Part shown: in pieces, positions 7,541-15,100 of the stretch | Layout: the number at the start of each line of letters is the position of its first letter | How positions within the stretch are numbered: position 1 is the first letter of the stretch | From: Paenibacillus silagei | GTDB lineage: Bacteria > Bacillota > Bacilli > Paenibacillales > Paenibacillaceae | Assembly (NCBI RefSeq): GCF_017874735.1 | Contig: NZ_JAGGLV010000038.1 | Span: 1 to 45,932, forward strand | Reading direction: 5' to 3' | Length of the DNA: 45,932 nt | Translations under genes and position numbers: made by a program | The notes under the pieces: generated by a model | Told to the model about the DNA's origin: nothing | Databases searched by the model: none | What the model saw: only the letters and a program-made list of their open reading frames with translations

Positions 7541-8794
7541 TTATTCGTTCTCGCGCCAGACATCGGCTCCCAGACTGCGAAGATTACTTACGAGGTTGTC
7601 ATAACCGCGGTCAATATACTCTACACCTGTCACTTCGGTGATACCTTCTTCAACAGTAAGACCGGCAATCACCAGCGCTGCGCCTGCACGGAGGTCGGCA
7701 GCCTTCACCTTGGCTGCATTGAGCCGGCCGCCTTCAATGATAGCGGAACGTCCCTCTACACGAATCTTAGCGCCCATGCGGACCAATTCAGGAACATGCT
7801 TGAACCGGTTGCTGTAGACGAAATCGCTCAGGACGCTAACGCCTTCAGCCTGAGTCAGCATGCTCGTCATTGGAGATTGCAGGTCGGTCGCGAAACCGGG
7901 ATAGATCAGCGCCTTGACATCCGCGTGCTGGTACTTGGCCTTGCCGATCACCCGGATACTCTCATCCAGTTCTTCTATGTCAACTCCCATTTCCAGCAGC
8001 TTGGCAGTGAGCGCCTCCAGATGCTTGGGAATCACGTTATCAATTAAGACATTGCCCCGCGTAGCCGCTGCGGCAATCATGTAAGTTCCAGCCTGAATAC
8101 GGTCAGGAATAATCGAATGACGGCAACCGTGCATTTCGTCTACGCCTTCAATCCGGATTGTTTCGGTACCGGCGCCCTTAATAACAGCGCCCATGGAGTT
8201 GAGCAGGGTAGCTACATCTATAATCTCAGGCTCTTTAGCCGCATTTTCAATAATTGTAGAGCCTTTGGCACGGGAGGCCGCGAGCATAATGTTAATAGTG
8301 GCGCCGACACTGGATACATCCAGATAGATCTTGGCACCGCGAAGTTCTTTGGCATACAGGTGAATCGAGCCATGGTCATTGGTAACAGTCGCACCAAGCG
8401 CCTCAAAGCCTTTGATATGCTGGTCAATCGGACGGGGCTCAAAATTACAGCCGCCGGGTAATCCAATGGTCGCTTCCTTAAACCGGCCCAAAAGTGCGCC
8501 CATCATATAATAAGAGGCCCGGAGCTTCTTCACCGGTCCGTTAGGCATGGGAATGGATACGATACGGGAGGGATTAATTCTCATTTGGCTGCCTGTCCAT
8601 GACACGCTCGCGCCAAGCTCCTCCAGAATCTCGGAGTAAACGGCAACATCACTAAGCGCAGGCAAATTATCCAGCACAACTTCAGACTCCGCCAAAATGG
8701 CTGCAGGAATAAGCGCAATGGCGCTATTCTTTGCTCCGCTGATGGTAACAACGCCCTCTAGCGGACGTCCGCCGCCAATCATTAATTTTTCCAT
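7541..8794 (-). CDS. murA: UDP-N-acetylglucosamine 1-carboxyvinyltransferase (MurA, MurZ type)
   Basis: MurA catalyses the first committed step of peptidoglycan synthesis, moving enolpyruvate from phosphoenolpyruvate to UDP-GlcNAc. The 417-residue length is typical. The N-terminus GGGRPLEGVVTISGAKNSA holds the conserved lysine and asparagine, and LPGGCNFEPRPIDQH holds the catalytic cysteine (target of fosfomycin). GVEYIDRGYDN lies near the C-terminus. The position next to rho and fba matches B. subtilis murAB (murZ), the second MurA paralogue, so this is probably that copy rather than the spoIID-linked one. Confidence 0.95.
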   Translation of the reverse strand: MEKLMIGGGRPLEGVVTISGAKNSAIALIPAAILAESEVVLDNLPALSDVAVYSEILEELGASVSWTGSQMRINPSRIVSIPMPNGPVKKLRASYYMMGALLGRFKEATIGLPGGCNFEPRPIDQHIKGFEALGATVTNDHGSIHLYAKELRGAKIYLDVSSVGATINIMLAASRAKGSTIIENAAKEPEIIDVATLLNSMGAVIKGAGTETIRIEGVDEMHGCRHSIIPDRIQAGTYMIAAAATRGNVLIDNVIPKHLEALTAKLLEMGVDIEELDESIRVIGKAKYQHADVKALIYPGFATDLQSPMTSMLTQAEGVSVLSDFVYSNRFKHVPELVRMGAKIRVEGRSAIIEGGRLNAAKVKAADLRAGAALVIAGLTVEEGITEVTGVEYIDRGYDNLVSNLRSLGADVWRENE

Positions 8795-8896
8795 AAATTT
8801 ATCTGGTTCCCCCTACGTGTATTGCAGCTTGTTGTGGCAATACCAGTTGTGGCTTAAGGTGACATAAGGACTGCTTGTGATTGGTGATTAGAAGAA

Positions 8897-8939
8897 GAAA
8901 CGGCTGCGCCGCCCTTACCTGAAGGACGGCACCCGTTTC
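8897..8939. repeat. palindromic repeat, partial copy D
   Basis: GAAACGG (8897-8903) and CCGTTTC (8933-8939) enclose an inner inverted repeat that includes GAAGGACGG. It is a diverged copy of the hairpin part of the repeat at 13451 and 39221, without the AT-rich half. On the minus strand it lies 50-90 bases past the fba stop and ends in TTTCTTCTTC, so it may act as the fba terminator. Confidence 0.6.
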
Positions 8940-8988
8940 TGAGGAAAACGAAATAGCTTGTGCGGAAAAACGTTATGCGGCAGGGTGA

Positions 8989-9843
8989 TTAGGCTTTGTT
9001 GCTGGATCCGAATTCGCGGATTTTGCCGATAACAGTCTGCTTGATAGCATCGCGGCCCGGTGCGATGAATGTACGCGGATCGTAAGCATCCGGCTTAGCA
9101 GCAAGAACTTCGCGGACAACCTTAGCGAACGCGATTTGGTTCTCAGTGTTAACGTTGATCTTGGAAGTACCCAGGGAGATGGATTTCTGAATGTCATGTA
9201 CCGGGATTCCAGTACCGCCGTGAAGTACAAGCGGAAGGTTAACTGCATCGCGGATTTCTTCCATTTCCTTGAATCCAAGGTTTGGTTCGCCCAGGTAAGG
9301 ACCGTGTACGGAACCCAATGCAGGAGCCAGAGTGTCGATGCCTGTTTCTTTAACAATGCGTACGCATTCGTTAAGGTCAGCGTATTGGATGCCGCCGATA
9401 ACGTCATCTTCCTGTCCGCCTACAGTACCAACTTCTGCTTCTACAGAAACACCTTTAGCGTGAGCATAGTCAACAACCTTCTTGGTCATCTCAATGTTAT
9501 GATCAATCGGGTGGTGGGAGCCGTCGATCATTACGGAAGTAAATCCGGCATCGATAGCTTCTTTACATTTGTCAAAGCTTGAACCGTGGTCCAAGTGGAT
9601 GGCTACAGGAACGGTGATTTTCATGTCATGAATAAGACCTTCAACCATCTTAACTACTGTGTAAAAGCCGCCCATGTGACGAGCTGCGCCTTCGGATACG
9701 CCAAGGATTACCGGTGACTTCTCTTCTTCTGCTGCACCAAGAATCGCTTGCGTCCACTCCAGGTTATTGATGTTGAACTGGCCAACTGCATATTTTCCTT
9801 CAAGTGCTTTGGTCAACATGTCTGTCATAGATACTAATGGCAT
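8989..9843 (-). CDS. fba: class II fructose-bisphosphate aldolase
   Basis: This zinc-dependent aldolase splits fructose 1,6-bisphosphate to dihydroxyacetone phosphate and glyceraldehyde 3-phosphate in glycolysis and runs in reverse in gluconeogenesis. The 284-residue protein shows HLDHGSSFDKC (catalytic Asp and first zinc His), MIDGSHHPIDHNI, VEAEVGTVGGQED, and GSVHGPY and LHGGTGI, which carry the other zinc and phosphate ligands. The ATG at 9843 is preceded by AGGAGG. It lies downstream of spo0F, but the spo0F terminator and its own -10 box suggest separate transcription. Confidence 0.97.
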   Translation of the reverse strand: MPLVSMTDMLTKALEGKYAVGQFNINNLEWTQAILGAAEEEKSPVILGVSEGAARHMGGFYTVVKMVEGLIHDMKITVPVAIHLDHGSSFDKCKEAIDAGFTSVMIDGSHHPIDHNIEMTKKVVDYAHAKGVSVEAEVGTVGGQEDDVIGGIQYADLNECVRIVKETGIDTLAPALGSVHGPYLGEPNLGFKEMEEIRDAVNLPLVLHGGTGIPVHDIQKSISLGTSKINVNTENQIAFAKVVREVLAAKPDAYDPRTFIAPGRDAIKQTVIGKIREFGSSNKA

Positions 9844-9902
9844 GGTTTCAATCCTCCTAAAATATTGGGTTGCTTATATAAGCCGACATCACATACAGGC
9901 CT

Positions 9903-9908
9903 ATTATA
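9903..9908 (-). promoter_or_regulatory. fba promoter -10 box
   Basis: A perfect TATAAT on the minus strand lies 60 bases before the fba start and downstream of the spo0F terminator. The -35 region (TAGTAT or TTTAGT about 17-19 bases upstream) is weak. Confidence 0.55.
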
Positions 9909-9940
9909 GCACATCCTGTGTTAAATACTAAATAGGATAC

Positions 9941-9962
9941 AAAAAAAATGTCCCGGTGGGAC
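9941..9962 (-). terminator. spo0F terminator
   Basis: GTCCC-ACC-GGGAC followed by A and eight T residues on the minus strand, about 85 bases past the spo0F stop. The stem is short but the T-run is strong. Confidence 0.7.
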
Positions 9963-10047
9963 GATATTCAGCCAACCCTTTGCCGGCGGACCATTTGCTC
10001 ATTTTAGCGTATCCATAACAGGATGTCCCCAAACTATAATTTCTAAG

Positions 10048-10434
10048 CTAGCTGCATTGATCTACTGATTTGTTGTGCAGGTGCATATTGACGGCAACAC
10101 GCATCTCATCGATATCAAACGGCTTGGTAAAATGCATCAGGGCTCCCAGTTTGGTCGCTTCCTTAATCATGTCCAGCTCTCCGTAGGCCGTCATCATAAT
10201 GACCTTGATCGCCGGATTAAGCTCCTTCAGATGCTTGAGAATCTCGAGTCCGTCCATCCCCGGAATTTTCATATCCAGCAAAACCATATCCGGCGATTCG
10301 TTCCTGACAATGTCCAGCGCCAATTTCCCGTTAGCTGCCTGAAAGGTGGCATAACCTTCACTATTGAATACTTCCATGAGAAGAATCCGGATTCCATTCT
10401 GATCGTCGACGATTAACACTTTTTTCTTTTCCAT
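10048..10434 (-). CDS. spo0F: sporulation phosphorelay response regulator Spo0F
   Basis: Spo0F is a single-domain receiver that takes phosphate from sporulation sensor kinases and passes it to Spo0B and then Spo0A. The 128 residues form one receiver domain: an acidic pair (VDDQNGIRILL), the phospho-accepting Asp in VLLDMKIPGMDGLEIL, the conserved Thr in MMTAYGELDMI and Lys in FTKPFDIDEM. No output domain follows. The long match to B. subtilis Spo0F, including IRILLMEVF and AYGELDMI, makes this specific rather than a generic regulator. It stands alone with its own terminator and a sigma-H-like promoter. The likely kinase partner is the orphan kinase at 33.6 kb. Confidence 0.95.
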   Translation of the reverse strand: MEKKKVLIVDDQNGIRILLMEVFNSEGYATFQAANGKLALDIVRNESPDMVLLDMKIPGMDGLEILKHLKELNPAIKVIMMTAYGELDMIKEATKLGALMHFTKPFDIDEMRVAVNMHLHNKSVDQCS

Positions 10435-10525
10435 ACGTTACCCTCCCAGAGTTTAAGGCAGATTGTCCATACCGCGCCCTCTCAACAGCTAACGGCCCCG
10501 CTTCAACTTAGTCTATACGAAACCT

Positions 10526-10553
10526 ATTATTCGTGCTTTGCAGCCAAAATCCT
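10526..10553 (-). promoter_or_regulatory. sigma-H-like promoter of spo0F
   Basis: AGGATTT (10547-10553), a 14-base spacer and GAATAAT (10526-10532) on the minus strand match the sigma-H pattern AGGAWWT with GAAT. spo0F of B. subtilis is also driven by sigma-H. The box starts about 90 bases upstream of the spo0F ATG. Confidence 0.6.
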
Positions 10554-10666
10554 GCTAATTGGCTAAAATGCGTAAATCTATGCCATATAAAGGAGGAATT
10601 CCGGCGAAAAAGCGGGAATACAGTCCCCTTGCATTCCGGGAGTTATTGTGCAAAGGGTGTTTTGTC

Positions 10667-10693
10667 AAAAAGAAAGCCCCCGTACCGGGAGCT
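10667..10693 (-). terminator. pyrG terminator
   Basis: AGCTCCC-GGTAC-GGGGGCT followed by TTCTTTTT on the minus strand, 35 bases past the pyrG stop. The rest of the 10435-10727 gap holds the spo0F promoter and no convincing gene. Confidence 0.8.
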
Positions 10694-10727
10694 CCTCACA
10701 GGCCTGTCTGGCCTATTCATTCTATAG

Positions 10728-12335
10728 TTACATTTGCTCGGAATGTGTAAGCGAGGCTTTGACAAATTCACGGAACAGCGGCTGCGGACGATTCGGACGG
10801 GAAGTGAATTCCGGATGGAACTGCACGGACAGGAACCACGGATGACCCGGCAGCTCCACAATCTCCACCAGACGTCCGTCAGGCGAGGTTCCCGAAATAA
10901 CCAGACCTGCCTTCTCCATCTCATCACGGTACGCATTATTGAATTCATACCGGTGACGGTGACGTTCGTAGACCAGCTCATCGTCATAGCAGGACATAGC
11001 CAGGGAATCCGGCAAAAGCTTGCAAGGATACAGGCCGAGGCGCATCGTGCCGCCCATATCTTCGATATCCTTCTGCTCTGGCAGAAGGTCAATCAGCGGA
11101 TGCGGAGTCGCAGGATCGATCTCGGAGCTGTTCGCTCCTGCCAGTCCCAGCATGGAACGGCCGTACTCGATGACAGACACCTGCATTCCCAGGCAAATGC
11201 CGAAGAACGGAATGGACTGCTCCCGCGCATAGCGGATGGCCGAAATCTTACCTTCGATTCCCCGGTCACCGAAGCCGCCTGGAACCAGAATCCCCCCGAT
11301 GCCGCCCAGCAGCTCGTCCACATTCTCATTCGTCACCAGCTCTGCATCAACCCACCGGAGCTTCACTTCGGCATTGGAGGCAAATCCGGCATGGGACAAG
11401 GATTCAACCACGCTCAGGTAAGCATCGTGCAGCGCCACATACTTGCCGACGATGGCAATCTCAACAGTACGCTCCAGCTTCTGAATCCGCTCCAGCATGC
11501 TCTCCCATTCGCGCATATCCGGTGCAGGAGTGGTCAGCTTCAAATGATTGACAACAATCTCATCCAGACCTTCGTCGCGCAGATTCAGCGGCACTTCATA
11601 GAGCGTCGAGGCATCGCGGCATTCCACAACGGCGTTCGCATCAATATCACAGAACAGAGCCAGCTTGGCTTTCATATCGTCGGTGAGCGGATATTCCGTA
11701 CGGCATACGATCACATTGGGCTGAATCCCGATGCTGCGCAGCTCCTTGACACTGTGCTGGGTCGGCTTTGTTTTCACTTCTCCGGCTGCTTTGATATAAG
11801 GAATCAGGGTTACGTGAATGTACATGACATTCTCCCGGCCGATGTCGCTCTTGATCTGACGGATGGCTTCCATGAACGGCAGACTCTCGATGTCGCCCAC
11901 GGTGCCGCCGATTTCGGTAATGACTACATCGGAGCCGGTCTCACGGCCTGCACGGAAGACGCGTTCCTTGATTTCGTTCGTAATATGCGGGATAACCTGT
12001 ACGGTTCCCCCTAAGTATTCCCCGCGGCGTTCTTTGCTGATGACCGAGGAATAGATTTTGCCTGTGGTTACGTTGCTGTTCTTGGACAGGTTAATGTCAA
12101 TAAACCGCTCGTAATGCCCAAGGTCGAGGTCGGTCTCCGCGCCGTCATCGGTCACGAATACTTCCCCGTGCTGATAAGGACTCATTGTTCCCGGGTCCAC
12201 GTTAATGTAAGGATCGAATTTCTGGATCGTTACCTTGAGCCCTCTGTTCTTGAGCAGTCTGCCCAGCGAAGCAGCGGTAATGCCTTTGCCAAGGGAAGAC
12301 ACAACGCCACCCGTTACGAAAATATACTTTGTCAC
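10728..12335 (-). CDS. pyrG: CTP synthase
   Basis: CTP synthase aminates UTP to CTP using glutamine and ATP. The 535-residue protein has the N-terminal synthetase domain (FVTGGVVSSLGKGITAAS as P-loop, then KFDPYINVDPGTMSPYQHGE) and the C-terminal class I glutamine amidotransferase with the nucleophile in FGICLGMQ and the His/Glu pair in QFHPEFTSRP. The start is GTG at 12335 with AGGAGGG seven bases upstream. It lies downstream of rpoE and upstream of spo0F, the same order as in B. subtilis, where pyrG is controlled by reiterative transcription and attenuation. I could not identify that attenuator in this leader. Confidence 0.97.
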   Translation of the reverse strand: MTKYIFVTGGVVSSLGKGITAASLGRLLKNRGLKVTIQKFDPYINVDPGTMSPYQHGEVFVTDDGAETDLDLGHYERFIDINLSKNSNVTTGKIYSSVISKERRGEYLGGTVQVIPHITNEIKERVFRAGRETGSDVVITEIGGTVGDIESLPFMEAIRQIKSDIGRENVMYIHVTLIPYIKAAGEVKTKPTQHSVKELRSIGIQPNVIVCRTEYPLTDDMKAKLALFCDIDANAVVECRDASTLYEVPLNLRDEGLDEIVVNHLKLTTPAPDMREWESMLERIQKLERTVEIAIVGKYVALHDAYLSVVESLSHAGFASNAEVKLRWVDAELVTNENVDELLGGIGGILVPGGFGDRGIEGKISAIRYAREQSIPFFGICLGMQVSVIEYGRSMLGLAGANSSEIDPATPHPLIDLLPEQKDIEDMGGTMRLGLYPCKLLPDSLAMSCYDDELVYERHRHRYEFNNAYRDEMEKAGLVISGTSPDGRLVEIVELPGHPWFLSVQFHPEFTSRPNRPQPLFREFVKASLTHSEQM

Positions 12336-12677
12336 TGTAAAACCCTCCTAAATAAAGTCCAGAAATTCAGGGGACGCTTGCCCCTTATCGTATCCCTTTT
12401 TTCCATCATCCAACCGGGGAACCCGAAAGTTGCTTCCACCCGCCAAAATTCAAGGCCGGCAGCCTGGAAATCGCGGAAAACCGCAGCTTCTTGGCATACA
12501 AATTAAGCGAAGCCTATTCCTTCTTATCTTGTAAAAAAACAAAAAAGTGACACCCGTAGACCCGGGGCACTTTTTATTTTAGAAAACAATATTAACTTTC
12601 ATTATAAGCCCATGCAATAGTTTACTCTGAGCGTCCCGCCCCTGTCAAGGGAGGAATTGCGCGCTGCAAAGACTGTT
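12336..12677 (-). other. rpoE-pyrG intergenic region with rpoE terminator
   Basis: This 342-base gap holds a terminator-like hairpin at 12540-12577 (AAAAAGTG pairing with CACTTTTT, a CCCG/CGGG inner stem and T-runs on both sides), which should end the rpoE transcript. A small hairpin (AGGGG...CCCCT) lies near 12390 in the pyrG leader. I see no supported gene and no clear pyrG promoter or G-run attenuator. Confidence 0.6.
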
Positions 12678-13241
12678 CTAAAATTTATCTTCCTCGTCCT
12701 CATCGTCGGCATCGTCTTCTTCGCCGTCTTCGGAATCTTCATCATCCGATTCGTCTTCGTCAATGTCGTCTTCATCGATGACCACATCTTCGTCAACTTC
12801 CTCTTCGCTGTCGTCGTCGGAATAGAGGTCGTCGCGATCTTCGTCAATCGCATCGAAATCCTCTTCCTCGGCAGCATAATTCTCTTCTTCATCAGTGAAG
12901 TCGTCATCTTCCAGATCGTCGTCTTCGTCGTTGATAATCCGCACACGCTTGGTGTTGCCGACAGGGTCATCGGAGCGTTCGAGCGGGTACCAGCGCTTCA
13001 ACCCCCACAGGTTGGTTCCGACACAGGCAAAACGTCCGTCAATATTAATCTCGGTATATAGCTGGGCGATCGTATCTTGGCTCTCTTGATCGGTCAACCC
13101 GCGCAGCTTGGCAACCTCCACCATCAGATCACGGTAGTAGTAAGGCGTATTGGCTGCCTTAAGCACCAGGAAGGCCAGGTCTACCATCGGCATTTCTTTT
13201 ACTTTCTCAGGGTCCAGCTTTAAATTGAGTGGCGTACTCAC
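12678..13241 (-). CDS. rpoE: RNA polymerase delta subunit
   Basis: The delta subunit is a Firmicutes-specific part of RNA polymerase that lowers non-specific DNA binding and speeds recycling. The 187-residue product has an N-terminal HARE-HTH globular domain (about residues 15-90, with VKEMPMVDLAFLVLK, IAQLYTEINIDGRF and LWGLKRWYP) and then about 90 residues that are almost entirely Asp and Glu, the diagnostic acidic tail. The GTG at 13241 was chosen because GAGAGGAAG lies nine bases upstream; the open frame extends to 13265 without a better start. It is followed by pyrG, as in B. subtilis. Confidence 0.95.
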   Translation of the reverse strand: MSTPLNLKLDPEKVKEMPMVDLAFLVLKAANTPYYYRDLMVEVAKLRGLTDQESQDTIAQLYTEINIDGRFACVGTNLWGLKRWYPLERSDDPVGNTKRVRIINDEDDDLEDDDFTDEEENYAAEEEDFDAIDEDRDDLYSDDDSEEEVDEDVVIDEDDIDEDESDDEDSEDGEEDDADDEDEEDKF

Positions 13242-13786
13242 TAAAGGACACTTCCTCTCACGCATTGTTCACATTCAATCATGCTTCATTCATGATATCC
13301 ATTAACAAAACTAAGTAAAACCTATTTGCGGGTAAATTGCAAGTCTATTGCAGCAAGATCAGGGAAACAGATTCTGCGGTCCTGCCGCTGGAAGAAAGCT
13401 TGTCCGCCTGGACAGGGCAATAAATGGGATGAGCATGTTGAGACTTATACAAGTGGAAACGGCTTTACTGTCCTAATTAAAGGACGGTACCGTTTCAACT
13501 GGAAATAGAAAGATAAATTATCGTGTGAAACCTATAATTTCTTATATTTTTCCCATAAAGGCGGAGGGGTTACCCCTCCGCGCATGACTGTATCCACGCC
13601 AAGGATCGGCTCCTTACGGGATGTTGCAGGGCGCCTCGCGGTTCCCTCTGTTTATTTTATGTAAACTCCAGCCTTTTGACACGATGGGCAGCCTATTTCG
13701 TTAAAAAAGGGCAAGTTCCCATTCGGACGCCATCCCCCTTTCATACAATATGGCAGCACGGCACCGAGGAGGGGACGGCGTAACCT
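13242..13786. other. rpoE / S8-protease divergent intergenic region
   Basis: This 545-base gap between divergent genes holds a full repeat copy (13451-13549) and a perfect nine-base-pair hairpin (GCGGAGGGG/CCCCTCCGC, 13561-13581) with no T-run. TTGACA near 13675 could belong to the protease promoter, but I find no good -10 box. No open reading frame with a ribosome site is visible. Confidence 0.55.
13451..13549 (+). repeat. dispersed palindromic repeat, full copy B
   Basis: It starts AAGTGGAAACGGCTTTACTG, continues through AAAGGACGGTACCGTTTC, then GGAAATAGAAAGATAAATTA and ends CTTATATTT. It aligns along nearly its whole length with the copy at 39221-39318. The first 45 bases form a nested palindrome (GAAACGG/CCGTTTC outside, GTCCT/AGGAC inside). 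Confidence 0.8.
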
Positions 13787-15031
13787 ATGGATTATTACGG
13801 ATTTTGGCAGATGCTGCTTGAAGAAATGAAGGCTGCCTCCAAAAGTGCACCACGGCACATTGTGACCTTCAACGACCCCCGCATGTATGCCGGCGCCTTG
13901 TCGCAGTGGAAATCTCTGAAGAGTAAAAAGCCTGGCCTGCGGCAGGTTCAGGTCTCTACGCTGATCCGGGCTTTTTTCGTGCCCGCCGCCGGAGCAGAGC
14001 GGCTGATGGACCGTTATGCAGATTCCCTCAGTATAGAAGAAGACCACCGGATTAAGGTTCACTCGCCCCTGGCGGACAAAAGCGGTTCCGCCCTGATGCC
14101 CTGGGGGATCAGGGCCATCCGTGCTCCGCAGGCCTGGTCCAGATCGACCGGCGTCCATGTGAAGATCGGCGTCATCGATACGGGCGTCGATTTCCGCCAC
14201 CCCGATCTCCGGCATTCTCTGGCCTCCGGGGTCAACCTGCTGAACCGCGGCATGATGCCGCTGGATGACAACGGCCACGGCACGCATATTGCCGGCACCC
14301 TGGCGGCGGCCGGGGGCGCGCGCAACATGATGGGCGTAGCCCCCCGGGCGCTGCTCTATCCGGTCAAGGCCTTCGACCACAACGGCTCCGCTTATGTGTC
14401 GGATATTGTCCTTGGCATCGATTGGTGCGTACAGAACAAAATCGATATCATTAACATGAGCTTCGGGATGAGGAACCGGAGCAAGGCTCTGCATGATGTG
14501 GTGATCAAGGCCTACCGGGCCGGGATTGCCATCATCGCTTCCGCCGGCAACGACGGCAAGCGCGGCGGGGATTACCCCGCGCGCTATCCGGAGACGATTG
14601 CCGTAGGCGCCCTTGACAGAAGGCAGCGCGTCGCAGCCTTCAGCAACCGCGGACCGTACATCGATGTGTACGGTCCGGGCGAGGGCATCCCCTCCTGCTG
14701 GCTGCGGGAGGGGTACAAGGAAATGAGCGGCACCTCCATGGCGACCTCGCATGTCACCGGTGCCGCGGCCCTGCTGCTCGCGCTGCGGCCGGGGCTGTCG
14801 CCCCGCGAGCTGAAGCTGCTCTTGCGCCGCACCGCCTCGCCGGTGCGGCTGCGTAAGGGCCAGCGCCGCGCATCGCTGGGCGGCGGCGCGGCCGATGCGC
14901 TGCGGCTGCTGCGCGTAGGCATCCGGGCCCGGCGCGGCAACGGCAGCGCCGCTAGCGCCGCAGGCAGCGGAGCCGGTGGCAGCGGCGGAAGCAGCAGCGG
15001 GGCGAAGGCCGCTGCGGCGGCAAAGGCGTAA
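13787..15031 (+). CDS. subtilisin-like serine protease (S8) without signal peptide
   Basis: The 414-residue protein is an S8 peptidase with an intact triad: D131 in VIDTGVD, H164 in NGHGTHIAG and S317 in SGTSMAT, plus the oxyanion Asn in SAGNDG (N255). Residues 1-95 look like an I9-type prodomain, but there is no hydrophobic signal peptide, so it is probably cytoplasmic like the intracellular subtilisins, or leaves by an unusual route. The usual Pro after GTSMAS is replaced (GTSMATSHVTG). The last 60 residues are a basic stretch and then a Gly/Ser/Ala tail. GC content rises sharply over the last 350 bases, unlike its neighbours. A GAGGAGGGG ribosome site lies 12 bases before the ATG. Its substrate is unknown. 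Confidence 0.88.
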   Translation: MDYYGFWQMLLEEMKAASKSAPRHIVTFNDPRMYAGALSQWKSLKSKKPGLRQVQVSTLIRAFFVPAAGAERLMDRYADSLSIEEDHRIKVHSPLADKSGSALMPWGIRAIRAPQAWSRSTGVHVKIGVIDTGVDFRHPDLRHSLASGVNLLNRGMMPLDDNGHGTHIAGTLAAAGGARNMMGVAPRALLYPVKAFDHNGSAYVSDIVLGIDWCVQNKIDIINMSFGMRNRSKALHDVVIKAYRAGIAIIASAGNDGKRGGDYPARYPETIAVGALDRRQRVAAFSNRGPYIDVYGPGEGIPSCWLREGYKEMSGTSMATSHVTGAAALLLALRPGLSPRELKLLLRRTASPVRLRKGQRRASLGGGAADALRLLRVGIRARRGNGSAASAAGSGAGGSGGSSSGAKAAAAAKA

Positions 15032-15052
15032 GGTACAGTGGCATAATGAGAT

Positions 15053-15091
15053 CAAAAAGCGCCGCCCCCAGAAAATAGGGGCGGCGCTTTC
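15053..15091. terminator. bidirectional terminator between S8 protease and argS
   Basis: AAAGCGCCGCCCC and GGGGCGGCGCTTT pair perfectly around an eight-base loop. The minus-strand read (argS) ends in five T residues; the plus-strand tail is shorter. Confidence 0.9.
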
Positions 15092-15100
15092 CAAGTATAG

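Noticed and set aside
10559..10750. Small plus-strand frame near an AAAGGAGG sequence between spo0F and pyrG
   Set aside because: The GGAGG is inside the frame and not before a start codon, and the frame runs through the pyrG terminator.
10734..12014. A 426-codon open frame on the plus strand over pyrG
   Set aside because: It is the shadow of a well conserved CTP synthase gene; its translation has no recognisable domain.
12336..12540. pyrG reiterative-transcription attenuator
   Set aside because: No GGGC start followed by a C-rich terminator stem could be identified in the leader.
12678..12960. Acid-rich repeat in rpoE as a tandem DNA repeat
   Set aside because: The GAA/GAC/GAT-rich stretch encodes the normal acidic tail of the delta subunit.
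13652..15094. A 480-codon open frame antisense to the S8 protease gene
   Set aside because: It results from the high GC of the protease gene; it is low-complexity Ala/Gly/Arg/Pro, has no family pattern, and the plus-strand frame has a complete catalytic triad.
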